Shown here piece after piece: positions 17,187 to 26,225 of a DNA stretch of 64,000 nucleotides (its first letter is position 1; each line of letters opens with the position of its first letter). The stretch covers positions 42,856-106,855 of the forward strand of contig NZ_JANUXY010000008.1 of NCBI RefSeq assembly GCF_024814435.1, read 5' to 3'. This DNA is from Staphylococcus americanisciuri. Its GTDB lineage: Bacteria; Bacillota; Bacilli; Staphylococcales; Staphylococcaceae. The notes beneath the pieces are model-generated. The model was not told the origin of the DNA. It ran no database searches and was given only the letters and a program-made list of their open reading frames with translations. The translations under genes were made by a program, and so were the position numbers.

Positions 17187-17915
17187 TTAAATATCTTTTT
17201 TCGTAATTAATAAGGCATTCCCTATCATTAATACTGCAAGTGATGCAATATTAATGAGCCATTGCACATTTGTAAATGTTATGTCATCGCTAAGTGTTTT
17301 CTCTGTTAAATAACCAATTGGTATATAACCTAATGCTTCCATAATCTTTTCACCAATTTGTGGAATAAATGGAATAAACGGTGTCACAATTGGATATACG
17401 AGCAATAATAAAATACCTAATGAAAATACCAGTGATGATTTTTGCACAAACAAGTTGATTAAGAACAATAATAACCCATAGATTAAAAATAACATGAGAT
17501 AAAATATGAAAAGTTGCCATGTTACACTTGTTTTAAGACCCATACCATTTATCGACCATTGCACCAAATACGTAACCAATAAGACAACACCTGTGACGAT
17601 CAAACTAATAAATACAATAGATACTGTTTTCGCAATTAAATAAGACAGACGATTACGTACACTGTTGAGATACAATTGAATCGTGCCTTGTCCACTATCT
17701 CTTGTAATAGTCTTAACAACGAAAAGCATTCCAATGATTGAAAAGAACCATTTTAAGACACTTAATATAACATATGCCTCAACATCAATATCTTGAGCAA
17801 CCATAATCATCGTTATACCCACTGCCGGTGCTGTACCTAACACAATCGCAATATATGTAAGCGGACTTTTTAAAATACTTAAAACATCAAATTTGACGAG
17901 TTGCATACTATTCAT
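17187..17915 (-). CDS. pmtD: ABC-2 type permease, last gene of the Pmt-like exporter
   Basis: 242 residues, six hydrophobic helices, beginning MNSMQLVKFDVLSILKSPLTYI, with the ABC-2 hallmark RDSGQGTIQLYLNSVRNRLSYL after the second helix. The start overlaps the preceding ATPase stop (ATGA). By gene order (GntR-type regulator, ATPase, permease, ATPase, permease) it matches PmtD of the phenol-soluble modulin exporter, which also protects the producer. That assignment is from synteny and family, not from a PSM-specific motif. Confidence 0.78.
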   Translation of the reverse strand: MNSMQLVKFDVLSILKSPLTYIAIVLGTAPAVGITMIMVAQDIDVEAYVILSVLKWFFSIIGMLFVVKTITRDSGQGTIQLYLNSVRNRLSYLIAKTVSIVFISLIVTGVVLLVTYLVQWSINGMGLKTSVTWQLFIFYLMLFLIYGLLLFLINLFVQKSSLVFSLGILLLLVYPIVTPFIPFIPQIGEKIMEALGYIPIGYLTEKTLSDDITFTNVQWLINIASLAVLMIGNALLITKKDI

Positions 17916-18787
17916 GATTGATCACCTCGTTTATTAATATTAAAATACGTATCTCTTAATGTGACTTTGCGCGTTTCAATACGTATTGGATAAACGTGTT
18001 GTGACGCCAAACCTTTTAACAGTGGTTGGTAACTTTCCTGCAAGCTCAAGATAATCTCGCCCGCTTCTTTATGTGTTTGAACCACTTTAAAATGTGTTGT
18101 TAAGTAATTACTTGCCGCTTCAAAGTCTTCTATTGCCACTTGGATAATGGTTTGATCCTTGACTTTTCCACCTGTCATATCAACATCTTGTACAAATTTA
18201 CCGTCACGTAAGAACACGGCACGATCACAAATCAATTCAATATCTTCTAATTTATGACTTGAAATTAATACTTTCATATCAAGTTCTTTGACTAATCGTT
18301 CAATTGTTTTCAACACATCAATTGAACCATCTGGATCCATACCATTTGTCGGTTCATCTAAAATTAAATACTTGGGCTTACTCATCAACGACACTGCTAT
18401 CGCAAGTTTTTGTTTCATCCCCATTGAATATTTCTTAACTTTTTTGTCGATGTATGATTCCATACAAAATGCACGAATAATATTTTCTGTATAGGCTTTG
18501 TCATAGCCCTTTCCTAACACTTGGGCAAATATCTTCAAATTGCACAAACCTGATTTATGATTATACAATTTCGGATTTTCAATTAAGTAGCCAATCGCCT
18601 CTTCTTTCTCAACTTTCACTTCTCCTGAATAATTAATAATATTGCCATTCATTATTTTCATCAAAGTCGTTTTACCAACGCCATTTTTACCAATTAATCC
18701 CACAATACGACTATCGTTAAAAGCAAAATCAATGTGATCAATAACGGTATGATTGCCATATTGTTTTGAAATTTGTTTTAATTTCAT
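17912..18787 (-). CDS. pmtC: ABC transporter ATPase, second NBD of the Pmt-like exporter
   Basis: 291 residues. Walker A GKNGVGKTT, signature YSMGMKQKLAIAVSLMS, Walker B YLILDEPTNGMDP, switch His in LISSHKLEDIE, plus an 80-residue C-terminal extension. Ribosome site AGGGGAGG before ATG 18787. It is paired by overlap with the downstream permease. ATP hydrolysis would drive export of amphipathic cytolytic peptides; the delta-haemolysin gene lies in this window at 36.4 kb. Confidence 0.82.
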   Translation of the reverse strand: MKLKQISKQYGNHTVIDHIDFAFNDSRIVGLIGKNGVGKTTLMKIMNGNIINYSGEVKVEKEEAIGYLIENPKLYNHKSGLCNLKIFAQVLGKGYDKAYTENIIRAFCMESYIDKKVKKYSMGMKQKLAIAVSLMSKPKYLILDEPTNGMDPDGSIDVLKTIERLVKELDMKVLISSHKLEDIELICDRAVFLRDGKFVQDVDMTGGKVKDQTIIQVAIEDFEAASNYLTTHFKVVQTHKEAGEIILSLQESYQPLLKGLASQHVYPIRIETRKVTLRDTYFNINKRGDQS

Positions 18788-18801
18788 TACAAAAACCTCC
18801 C

Positions 18802-19452
18802 CTAAGTATTTTTGATACGCAACATTTGAGAAATGTATGTGCCGACTGCTGAGACCACACTCACACCAAAGTAATATAAGTCGAACGGCACATGCGCAAA
18901 CTGGTTGGGATTGTCATACCAAACCATGCCAATTGCCATTGCAACAATGCCAATAAACAACGGTAGCACGATTAACAGCCCTATGATATAAATGATTACC
19001 GAATCACGACGTTTGCGTGACTTTTCACTGGATATCGGAAAATAAATGATAAATGCAAAGAGATTTGTTGCTAGAAAACACCATACAAACTCAAACTGAA
19101 TCTTGTTTACCTCAATATAATTTTTATTGGCATCATATAGTATAATTAGCAATGCACTAAGTAAAGTGAGGCCTATGACCGTCATGTAGTGTGCATTTAG
19201 TAATTGCCGTTTAGATACTGGTAAACTGTGATGAAACAAATACGCTTCATTATGTCCGAAACGGCTATACAGATGATAAGCATGTGCTGTGTTAATAATC
19301 GCAATCATAACGACAATCAACCAAATAGGTATCAACCAAAGTTCGTAATCTGCTTTTAAAGCATGATATATTGGATAAAAGACTAATAACACGAGATATA
19401 AAATTAACATATTTTTATGCAAATATAAGTTACGTTTCATTAAGTTCAACAT
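18802..19452 (-). CDS. pmtB: Membrane protein of the Pmt-like exporter (PmtB-type)
   Basis: 216 residues, six hydrophobic segments, beginning LNLMKRNLYLHKNMLILYL. The cytoplasmic motif HHSLPVSKRQLLNAHYMT is shared, in looser form, with the preceding gene (FRSLPTSDRKLLASFNLS), so the two are duplicates. Ribosome site GAGGGG. One of the two should be the orthologue of PmtB; this one is favoured because of its KRNL-HK start and its position directly before the second ATPase. Confidence 0.7.
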   Translation of the reverse strand: MLNLMKRNLYLHKNMLILYLVLLVFYPIYHALKADYELWLIPIWLIVVMIAIINTAHAYHLYSRFGHNEAYLFHHSLPVSKRQLLNAHYMTVIGLTLLSALLIILYDANKNYIEVNKIQFEFVWCFLATNLFAFIIYFPISSEKSRKRRDSVIIYIIGLLIVLPLFIGIVAMAIGMVWYDNPNQFAHVPFDLYYFGVSVVSAVGTYISQMLRIKNT

Positions 19453-19470
19453 GCAATTTCCCCTCGCATC

Positions 19471-20091
19471 TCAAAGTTTAATTTTGTTTCTATCAAGCCG
19501 TCGATAACGCATTAATGTTTTAATCTCATAACTGAATAATGAGACAACTAACAACACCCATGGTAAGATACGTAACCAAAATAGGTCGACACCATTAGAC
19601 AATGGACCTATTAGACCAGGACCAAGATTGAATACTAAAAACAAACCAATACCATAAGCAACCCATATGTTTAACGCTTCTTCTAGCAAAGTCTTGATGC
19701 AAAATGTCGCAATGAAAAATGTTAAACTCAATTGCACTGCTGTAACTTCAAAAAACATCGGAAATGGCACAATCAACCAAACAATTGTGATACTTACAAT
19801 TTGTATAGCACAAATGAGCCATGTCGATAAGTTGAAACTAGCTAGTAACTTGCGGTCGCTCGTTGGTAAGCTACGAAATGTAATATACGCCTTATTACGA
19901 TTTAAATACTCACTTATATAAATTGGAAATCCTGATAATGCCAAAATTAACAATTTTATCATTATAAAAAAAAGCTGCGCATCCCAAATATAAGAGCCTA
20001 TAGCCATAGTGAACCAAATAATATATGTTGCAAACCAGACATATCTTGGCTCATCACTTAACATTAAATTACGCTTTAAAAGTGTCATCAT
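19471..20091 (-). CDS. Additional PmtB-like membrane protein
   Basis: 206 residues, about six helices, starting MTLLKRNLMLSDEPRYVWF. It overlaps the 3' end of the first ATPase gene by 23 bases, so it is co-translated. It shares the RSLPTSDRKLLASF motif with the next gene. The S. aureus pmt operon, as I recall it, has only one such gene between the ATPases, so this is an extra copy. A heteromeric membrane channel is one possibility. The start could be the first or second ATG. Confidence 0.7.
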   Translation of the reverse strand: MMTLLKRNLMLSDEPRYVWFATYIIWFTMAIGSYIWDAQLFFIMIKLLILALSGFPIYISEYLNRNKAYITFRSLPTSDRKLLASFNLSTWLICAIQIVSITIVWLIVPFPMFFEVTAVQLSLTFFIATFCIKTLLEEALNIWVAYGIGLFLVFNLGPGLIGPLSNGVDLFWLRILPWVLLVVSLFSYEIKTLMRYRRLDRNKIKL

Positions 20092-20965
20092 AGTGTATCA
20101 CACCCTTTCGATTACGCTCATAATGCGCCATAATTTCTTCAATAGTCATCGGCGAAATCGTGACACGTTGACCGAATAACTCATGAAATGTGTGTGCTTC
20201 TTTTGTCATACCACTGTACATGCCATCTTTCTCGACACAATGAATCAACAAATTTCGTAACTCATCGTCTAAGTCTGCAACGTCTCCACGTACTAAATGA
20301 TGCGTCTCTAATAAAACTTCTTTAGATTCATTCACGATAATATGACCGTCTTGTAAGTGCACGATGTAATCTGCAATGCGCTCTAAGTCAGAAATAATAT
20401 GTGTTGAGAACAGCACGGACTTTTGTTCATCGAGTAGTTCCTCTTGTATAATATCGAGAACTTCATTACGGACAACTGGATCTAATCCTGCAGTGGGTTC
20501 ATCAAAAATATACAATTCTGCATGATGACTAAGCGCAATGGCTAAAGATAACTTCATTTTCATCCCTGTTGAAAAGTCACGTATTTTTTTGCGATACGGT
20601 AAGCCAAATCGTGTTAAATAATTCATAAAGATTTCATGATCCCATTGACTATAAAAAGGTGCAATTAACTTCTCTACTTTTTTGACCGTCCATTTATCAT
20701 TCAAATATAGTTCTGAATACACAAAACCAATCTTATCTTTAATGCCTACTGGATCCGCACTCATCGGTTGCCCAAATACATTGATTTCCCCTGATGTTGG
20801 TTGTAATAAGTCCATAATCATACGAATCGTTGTCGTCTTACCTGAACCATTCGCACCAATAAAGCCTGTCACATACCCTGTCGGCACATTAAAATGGATA
20901 TCTTCTAACGCAAAGTGTTTCGTTTCATAGTTAACATGTTGCAATTCAATTGCTGTTTCACCCAT
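20069..20965 (-). CDS. pmtA: ABC transporter ATPase, first NBD of the Pmt-like exporter
   Basis: 298 residues. Walker A GANGSGKTTT, signature FSTGMKMKLSLAIALS, Walker B LYIFDEPTAGLDP, switch His in FSTHIISDLE, then a C-terminal extension with HELFGQRVTISPMTIEEI typical of the YtrB/PmtA group. It begins inside the regulator's stop codon (TAATG), so expression is coupled. Works with the downstream permeases. Confidence 0.83.
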   Translation of the reverse strand: MGETAIELQHVNYETKHFALEDIHFNVPTGYVTGFIGANGSGKTTTIRMIMDLLQPTSGEINVFGQPMSADPVGIKDKIGFVYSELYLNDKWTVKKVEKLIAPFYSQWDHEIFMNYLTRFGLPYRKKIRDFSTGMKMKLSLAIALSHHAELYIFDEPTAGLDPVVRNEVLDIIQEELLDEQKSVLFSTHIISDLERIADYIVHLQDGHIIVNESKEVLLETHHLVRGDVADLDDELRNLLIHCVEKDGMYSGMTKEAHTFHELFGQRVTISPMTIEEIMAHYERNRKGVIHYDDTFKA

Positions 20966-21342
20966 TACAATTCCTCCTCATATAGCATTTTCACGATGTC
21001 TTGAAGTTCTGACAATGACATCCCAATTGTTTTTGATTCTTTCACTAGCGCTTGTGTCAGTTCTTCGATGATAATAAATTGTTTTTCTTTCAAAATAGAT
21101 GTGTCTTGTTCTCTCACAAATGTGCCCTTCCCACGAATAGACGTTAAATAGCCGTCTTTTTCCAAATCTTCATAAGCGCGTTTCGTCGTAATAACGCTGA
21201 CACCCAAATTTTTTGCAAGTTCTCTCATTGACGGTAAATTCGCACCTACTGGCAACGTACCTCGCAATATTTGTTCTTTAATTTGTTGCTTAATCTGTTC
21301 ATAAATGGGTGATGCACTATTATTTTGAAGTAAAATTTTCAC
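20965..21342 (-). CDS. pmtR: GntR-family (YtrA subfamily) regulator
   Basis: 125 residues: a winged helix (SPIYEQIKQQIKEQILRGTL, then MRELAKNLGVSVITTKRAYE, then GTFVREQD) and a short helical tail, the size and shape of the YtrA subgroup. The GTG at 21342 is chosen because GGAAGG lies 7 bases upstream; a GTG at 21348 is too close to it. By position it is the repressor of the following exporter genes, PmtR-like, expected to be released by amphipathic peptides. The operator is probably the palindromic DNA around the promoter at 21378-21406. Confidence 0.83.
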   Translation of the reverse strand: MKILLQNNSASPIYEQIKQQIKEQILRGTLPVGANLPSMRELAKNLGVSVITTKRAYEDLEKDGYLTSIRGKGTFVREQDTSILKEKQFIIIEELTQALVKESKTIGMSLSELQDIVKMLYEEEL

Positions 21343-21377
21343 ATGCACACCTTCCTTTTGTTTGATTGTATATATTG

Positions 21378-21406
21378 AGTATACACACTATATAATTATA
21401 TGTAAA
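21378..21406 (-). promoter_or_regulatory. pmt promoter with candidate PmtR operator
   Basis: On the minus strand a -35 TTTACA (21401-21406) is 17 bases from a -10 TATACT (21378-21383). The -10 box lies in the palindrome-like AGTGTGTATACTCAAT, suited to a dimeric GntR-type repressor. Confidence 0.65.
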
Positions 21407-21429
21407 CCCTTTTTTTTTAATTGTTATAA

Positions 21430-21484
21430 CAACGTCAGAAGCACATCATGTATATCGCAATTGTATACATAATGTGCTTCTTCT
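21430..21484. terminator. Hairpin between the pmt promoter and a small gene
   Basis: AGAAGCACATCATGTATA pairs with TATACATAATGTGCTTCT almost perfectly (18 bp). There is no clear T-run on the minus strand right after it, so it may be a processing or weak termination hairpin for the 21489-21662 gene. Confidence 0.5.
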
Positions 21485-21488
21485 TTGA

Positions 21489-21662
21489 TTACTTATACTT
21501 TTTTCTATTATTATTGCGACTAATAAATGCACATACCATAAATAAAATAGTGGCACTAAATAATTTAATCGCTGCCGGTTCTTCACCTTGTATTTGAAAT
21601 ATCATGCCAATCACAAAAATAATCGATGCCAATCCGACAAATATTTTTGTAAGATGTTTCAT
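21489..21662 (-). CDS. Small membrane protein of unknown function
   Basis: 57 residues with two hydrophobic helices (LTKIFVGLASIIFVIGMIF and AIKLFSATILFMVCAFI) separated by a short acidic turn (QGEEP) and a basic tail (RNNNRKKYK). The ATG at 21662 has GAGGTGA 8 bases upstream; a longer frame upstream has no ribosome site. A small membrane hairpin protein; no known family recognised. Confidence 0.6.
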   Translation of the reverse strand: MKHLTKIFVGLASIIFVIGMIFQIQGEEPAAIKLFSATILFMVCAFISRNNNRKKYK

Positions 21663-21831
21663 GCTATTCACCTCATATATTTCTTTATTCACTGATACTT
21701 TACCATACCACATCATGAATGAAAGGCGATATAAGCTATTTTCACTTTTTTTCATAAGCTTTCTTTAACTTTCAGAGAATTCACGGTATGATAGACTTAT
21801 AATTTCAAATGTAGAAATGAGGTCAGATTTT

Positions 21832-23121
21832 ATGAACCCTTTAGCACTCACTCTCAACGAACAACTCATGGCACAAAATCCTAACTTACTTGATATGATG
21901 TCAGATTTAGGTAAAAACATGTACTATCCAAAAGGCATTTTAACACAATCAGCAGAAGCCAAAGCAACTGACTATAATGCGACAATTGGTATGGCAACGA
22001 ATCGTGACGGTATGATGTATGCAGATACGTTATACGATATGTTCAATCATCTCTCTCCAGAAGAGGTGTTTGCCTATGCACCGCCACAAGGTTTAGAGGC
22101 TTTACGTGATTTATGGCTAAAAAAAGTCCTTGCCGACAATCCTGATCTTCAAGCGGCTCAAATTACACGCCCAATTGTAACGAACGCTTTGACACATGGA
22201 CTATCCCTCGTTGGTGATATGTTTGTGAACCCTGGTGATACTGTACTACTCCCTGCACATACATGGGGAAACTATAATCTTATATATGGCGTCCGCCATC
22301 AAGCAAATATTCAAAAGTATCCAATCTTTGACGAAAATGGTCATTACACAACACAAGGACTGGTTGATACATTACAAGCAGTCAAACAGGACAAGATTAT
22401 CCTTATCCTAAACTATCCAAATAACCCAACTGGTTATACGCCAACTGTTGATGAAGTACGCACAATTGTGGAAGCAGTGGATGAACTGGCGAAACGTGGC
22501 GTTAACGTGATAACAGTTGTCGATGATGCCTACTTCGGCTTATTCTATGAAGATGTATACACGCAATCCATTTTTACTGCGTTAACAAATGTGAACAACC
22601 CACATATTCTCCCAATCCGCTTAGACGGTGCGACGAAAGAATTTTTCGCATGGGGCTTCCGTGTTGGCTTTATCACATTTGGTTTATCAGACGCAGCTTC
22701 TAAAGAAATCGTTGAAGCGAAAATGAAAGGTCTCATCCGCAGTAACAACTCAAATGGTTCAACACCATCACATTCGGCGGTACGCTATGTCCTTGAAAAT
22801 CCTGAACAATTCAATAAAGATATTCAAGACAACATTGATACATTAGAAGCGCGTTACCACGTGACAAAAGAAATGGTATATAAAGAAGCCTACCAATCAT
22901 TATGGCAACCATACGACTTTAACTCCGGTTACTTCATGGCATTACGTGTAAAAGGTATCGACGCTGAAACATTACGTAAACATTTGATTGACCAATATTC
23001 AATCGGTATTGTCGCACTTAACAACACAGATATTCGTATCGCCTTTAGCTGTATTGAAAAAGACGATATCCCATATGTTTTTGAAAAAATTGCACAAGGT
23101 ATTCAAGACTTGCAAAACTAA
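21832..23121 (+). CDS. Class I/II aminotransferase (PLP-dependent)
   Basis: 429 residues, a fold-type I aminotransferase. Recognisable parts are the cofactor region LTHGLSLVGD, the substrate loop LNYPNNPTGYTP, the Asp-Tyr pair VVDDAYFGLFYED that contacts the cofactor, and the Schiff-base Lys in DGATKEFFAWGFRVGF. The start at ATG 21832 has GAGGTC upstream. Aromatic or aspartate-type amino acid specificity is possible but not readable here. It stands alone before ogt. Confidence 0.82.
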   Translation: MNPLALTLNEQLMAQNPNLLDMMSDLGKNMYYPKGILTQSAEAKATDYNATIGMATNRDGMMYADTLYDMFNHLSPEEVFAYAPPQGLEALRDLWLKKVLADNPDLQAAQITRPIVTNALTHGLSLVGDMFVNPGDTVLLPAHTWGNYNLIYGVRHQANIQKYPIFDENGHYTTQGLVDTLQAVKQDKIILILNYPNNPTGYTPTVDEVRTIVEAVDELAKRGVNVITVVDDAYFGLFYEDVYTQSIFTALTNVNNPHILPIRLDGATKEFFAWGFRVGFITFGLSDAASKEIVEAKMKGLIRSNNSNGSTPSHSAVRYVLENPEQFNKDIQDNIDTLEARYHVTKEMVYKEAYQSLWQPYDFNSGYFMALRVKGIDAETLRKHLIDQYSIGIVALNNTDIRIAFSCIEKDDIPYVFEKIAQGIQDLQN

Positions 23122-23210
23122 AACAACATCTAGAGACAGCGTTTGTGACAACAATCGACTGTCTCTTTTTCTCATACTTTACAACAATTAACAGAGGAGA
23201 CGAGCACAAC

Positions 23211-23723
23211 ATGCATTTTTATTATCAACATATCCAAACACCATTAGGTCGTATGACAGCTGTAGTCAATGAACATGCATTGCTGAGCCTATCATTTACA
23301 GATTCTAAAGATTATCATACCGCCTGGGAAAAACTCCAACGACAAGGAACGTTGATTCAAACCTCAACACATCCGGTCATTCATCAAATCGCAAACGAAC
23401 TTGAAGCCTATTTTCATGGGGCTTCTAAGCAGTTTAAAACACCGATTGCCTATGTAGTTGGTACCCCTTTTCAACAAGAGGTTTGGCATGCGTTACAACA
23501 ACTGTCTTATGGCGAACAAGTGACGTATAGTACGATTGCTAAGGCGATTGGTAAGCCGAAAAGTGTTCGTGCGGTGTCAACGGCTATCGGTCTAAATCCG
23601 CTATCGATTATTGTGCCCTGTCATCGAGTGTTGAGAAAAGATGGGCGCCTCGGTGGCTTTAATAGCGGTATCCATCGCAAAAAATATTTACTGACCCTTG
23701 AAGGAAGTCATTGGCACGAATAA
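23211..23723 (+). CDS. ogt: Methylated-DNA-[protein]-cysteine S-methyltransferase
   Basis: 170 residues. The suicide acceptor site IIVPCHRVL with the helix-turn-helix ISTA-like IAKAIGKPKSVRAVSTAIGLNP before it and DGRLGGFNSGIHRKKYLL after it identify Ogt/AdaB. It repairs O6-alkylguanine by moving the alkyl group to its Cys, once per protein. The start ATG 23211 follows AGAGGAG at 11 bases; upstream extension of the frame lacks a site. Confidence 0.92.
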   Translation: MHFYYQHIQTPLGRMTAVVNEHALLSLSFTDSKDYHTAWEKLQRQGTLIQTSTHPVIHQIANELEAYFHGASKQFKTPIAYVVGTPFQQEVWHALQQLSYGEQVTYSTIAKAIGKPKSVRAVSTAIGLNPLSIIVPCHRVLRKDGRLGGFNSGIHRKKYLLTLEGSHWHE

Positions 23724-23949
23724 GAAAAGCGTTGTAAACAATCGTACAAAGTAGCTATACAAAACACAAATTACTTTTACAAGAAAACAAGTAGAGGGTA
23801 ATACGTACTTTTCATCATTAGCAACATATGCTAATATCAAAGTAGTTATTCACAATATGTATCAATTTTAGATAAAAATAAGTATGATTATCGCACTGTA
23901 TAATCGAATAACTTAATACCAAAATTATTTAAATAAACTAAGGTGACTT

Positions 23950-24900
23950 ATGACTAAGAAATTATCTATTATCATTCCACTATTCAATCGTGAAAAACCC
24001 ATTATGCGTTTATTAGAAAAAATTCAGCATCAAACATATGACTTAAACCAAGTAGAAGTTATTGTCTCAGATGATCGTTCAACGGATGGATCATTGGATG
24101 CTGCAAAATCATTTATTAACAAAATCCCAAATTTAATCATTCTTGAAAGCGAGATGAATTCTGGCGGTGCGTCTGTGCCAAGAAACAAAGCTTTAGATGT
24201 TGCAACAGGTGAATGGGTATTATTTATTGACTCCGATGATTACATTACGGAGCATTCATTAACAGATGCATTAGCTGCTGCAGAAAACTATGGAGATGAG
24301 ATGGTTTGCTTACCATACTTTAGAGGTGCACATAGTAAGAGACCAATTAGCCGTTCAGCTTTTTCATTTCCTCAAACTATTGGCAACTTAGAATTTGAAA
24401 ATACAAAGCTTTTTAACTCATTAAATGCCATTGGTAAATTGATTCAACGCCACGTTATTGAGGAAAATAATATTCGATTCCCAGTTGGTATCAAAGTGCG
24501 CGAAGATAACTGGTTCATCATGCAAGTCTATAGTGTTATAAAGGGCATTACCATTCTAGGCAACCAGAAAAATTATTACTTCATTGAACAACAAGATAAT
24601 GTCGCATTAACACATCATTCTAAGACACCACCGAGAGACGCTGTAAAAATCTTTATCGCCGTATATGACTTTATTATGAAGCATCCACAGATTCCACATC
24701 CTCGTAAAGTCACATTACTTGCAATCTTTTTAAATCGCTACACAAATATGATTAAGCGTGGTCAATACGCGCCTGTACGCTTCTTTGACCATACAAAAGA
24801 CACGCTCACAGAAATATTAGATAATAATTATGCGACAGCAGACACAATCGCATTTATCAATAGCTTATTCGCTGGTGACTATGATCAGTACCGTTCATAA
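23950..24900 (+). CDS. Family 2 glycosyltransferase (TarP/TarS-like)
   Basis: 316 residues. GT-A fold: LSIIIPLFNREKPI, EVIVSDDRSTDGS, SGGASVPRNKALDVATGEWV with DSDDYI (the metal DxD) at about 95-100, and a catalytic-region VREDNWF. NSGG-x-x-PRNxAL and FxDSDDYI are shared with the wall teichoic acid GlcNAc transferases TarP and TarS. The C-terminal 90 residues are helical and end GDYDQYRS. A wall-polymer decorating enzyme is therefore plausible; the acceptor is not known. Its last 280 bases and terminator occur again at 27611-27939. Confidence 0.78.
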   Translation: MTKKLSIIIPLFNREKPIMRLLEKIQHQTYDLNQVEVIVSDDRSTDGSLDAAKSFINKIPNLIILESEMNSGGASVPRNKALDVATGEWVLFIDSDDYITEHSLTDALAAAENYGDEMVCLPYFRGAHSKRPISRSAFSFPQTIGNLEFENTKLFNSLNAIGKLIQRHVIEENNIRFPVGIKVREDNWFIMQVYSVIKGITILGNQKNYYFIEQQDNVALTHHSKTPPRDAVKIFIAVYDFIMKHPQIPHPRKVTLLAIFLNRYTNMIKRGQYAPVRFFDHTKDTLTEILDNNYATADTIAFINSLFAGDYDQYRS

Positions 24901-24950
24901 ATTGAGAAAAACCCACGACCTTCCATTATTGGATTGTTGTGGGTTCTTTT
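24621..24950 (+). repeat. Direct repeat, left copy (3' end of the glycosyltransferase gene)
   Basis: 330 bp that recur at 27611-27939 with five substitutions and one deletion (about 98% identity). The copy runs from TAAGACACCACCGAGAGACG to the T-run of the terminator (GTGGGTTCTTTT). Confidence 0.95.
24908..24950 (+). terminator. Terminator of the glycosyltransferase gene
   Basis: AACCCAC...GTGGGTT stem with extra pairs, followed by CTTTT. An identical hairpin ends the duplicated copy at 27897-27939. Confidence 0.8.
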
Positions 24951-25049
24951 AGCTGTTCAGCTTTTGTGATGGAAAGATATCAACAAACACCTAGTTTTAT
25001 TTCCGTTACCTATAAGTTTAAATAACTGTATTCGTTTAGCGTACAGTCC
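24951..25049 (-). repeat. Dispersed intergenic repeat, copy C (inverted)
   Basis: Reverse complement of the element at 7791-7886 and 36168-36270; it starts exactly after the terminator T-run with AGCTGTTCAGCTTTTGTGAT and ends at GTACAGTCC. The rest of the gap to 25130 shows no gene. Confidence 0.75.
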
Positions 25050-25130
25050 AATATAATTGTTTTTGAATGCCAAAAAAGAAAAGGTAGAACAACTCATCAT
25101 GCCATTCCACCACAAAAAGATATAGAAACT

Positions 25131-26225
25131 TTATAAAGCACTCTTCTGATAATTTATATTCATTAATAACAATAAAAGAAATAATAAAAGGAATGGTGTT
25201 AACCACACATAACCTAAATCGATAATACCAAGGTAAATACTAATAGCCAGCACTGGCAAGCCAATCGCATTTCCAATTGAATAGATTTTCTTAACTGTAT
25301 GACTTGCATATGCAACCACAATAATTTTTCTAAAAAGAATACGTGCACCACCAAAAGCAATACCAAATAGTAACATAAGTAACAATCGCATAATCAAAAA
25401 GTCATCAAACACATACCATGCTACTGGAATGATAATACTTGCAATGAGAAAGACTAAAGACCATTTGTGTGACAAAAACCTACTCAGTAAAATACCAATC
25501 AATGCCATCCCAATACCCAACATACTATCTAAAAAAGCAACTTCATAGATTTTACGATGCTGATAAGACGTATAAATAGGTAACATAAAGTTAATTGTAC
25601 CTAAAATCGGCCACATCAACATGCTAATAACGTAATGAATCACCTTAACTGACTCCGACTTTGCCGCCTGCGTTTCCTCGCTAACTTTAGTATTTTTGAC
25701 TGCTTTCGTCATAAAGAAAATTAACAAATACATCATGCTATATAACACAAAAATAATGTGCAAGCTTAGAAAACCTGTCAGTAGTGTAATAAACAGTGGT
25801 CCAATCATCAAAGCAACTTGGTTCACAGTCATAGATAACGAACTATATTTATTAATAAATGCTTCTTCTTCCCCTTCAATCAGTTCAGAAAACCAAAATT
25901 CAAAACTTGTTTCCAAAACAAAGAAAATAACCCATAAAATAAAATTACACAGGATTAATAATGATGTTTCGGTATATAGAAAAGACATCAACAATACGAG
26001 TACAAATATTAATAAAATAGCATATTTCGTCAATGAACTTCCTGATGCATTTTTAAATATCGTATTAATAATAATCGGTGTAAAGATAGCTGGTACAAAC
26101 GATAGTACTGTTGCAATCGCTAAATCTATTGCTGACTTGGGATCTGCCAATTCCCAGTTGATAATTAAAATAAGTCCTCCACAGATAAAGCGATATAGCG
26201 CTGTAATAAGTAAGTATCTATTCAT
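25131..26225 (-). CDS. MFS transporter coupled to the ATP-grasp ligase
   Basis: About 364 residues and 11-12 hydrophobic helices, with acidic loops (SELIEGEEEAF, with the motif-A region shortened). The start at ATG 26225 overlaps the ligase stop codon, so the two are co-translated; frames reaching 26246 lack a ribosome site. An exporter that follows a small-molecule ligase usually carries its product out of the cell, as BacE does next to BacD. Substrate unknown. Confidence 0.75.
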   Translation of the reverse strand: MNRYLLITALYRFICGGLILIINWELADPKSAIDLAIATVLSFVPAIFTPIIINTIFKNASGSSLTKYAILLIFVLVLLMSFLYTETSLLILCNFILWVIFFVLETSFEFWFSELIEGEEEAFINKYSSLSMTVNQVALMIGPLFITLLTGFLSLHIIFVLYSMMYLLIFFMTKAVKNTKVSEETQAAKSESVKVIHYVISMLMWPILGTINFMLPIYTSYQHRKIYEVAFLDSMLGIGMALIGILLSRFLSHKWSLVFLIASIIIPVAWYVFDDFLIMRLLLMLLFGIAFGGARILFRKIIVVAYASHTVKKIYSIGNAIGLPVLAISIYLGIIDLGYVWLTPFLLLFLLLLLMNINYQKSAL

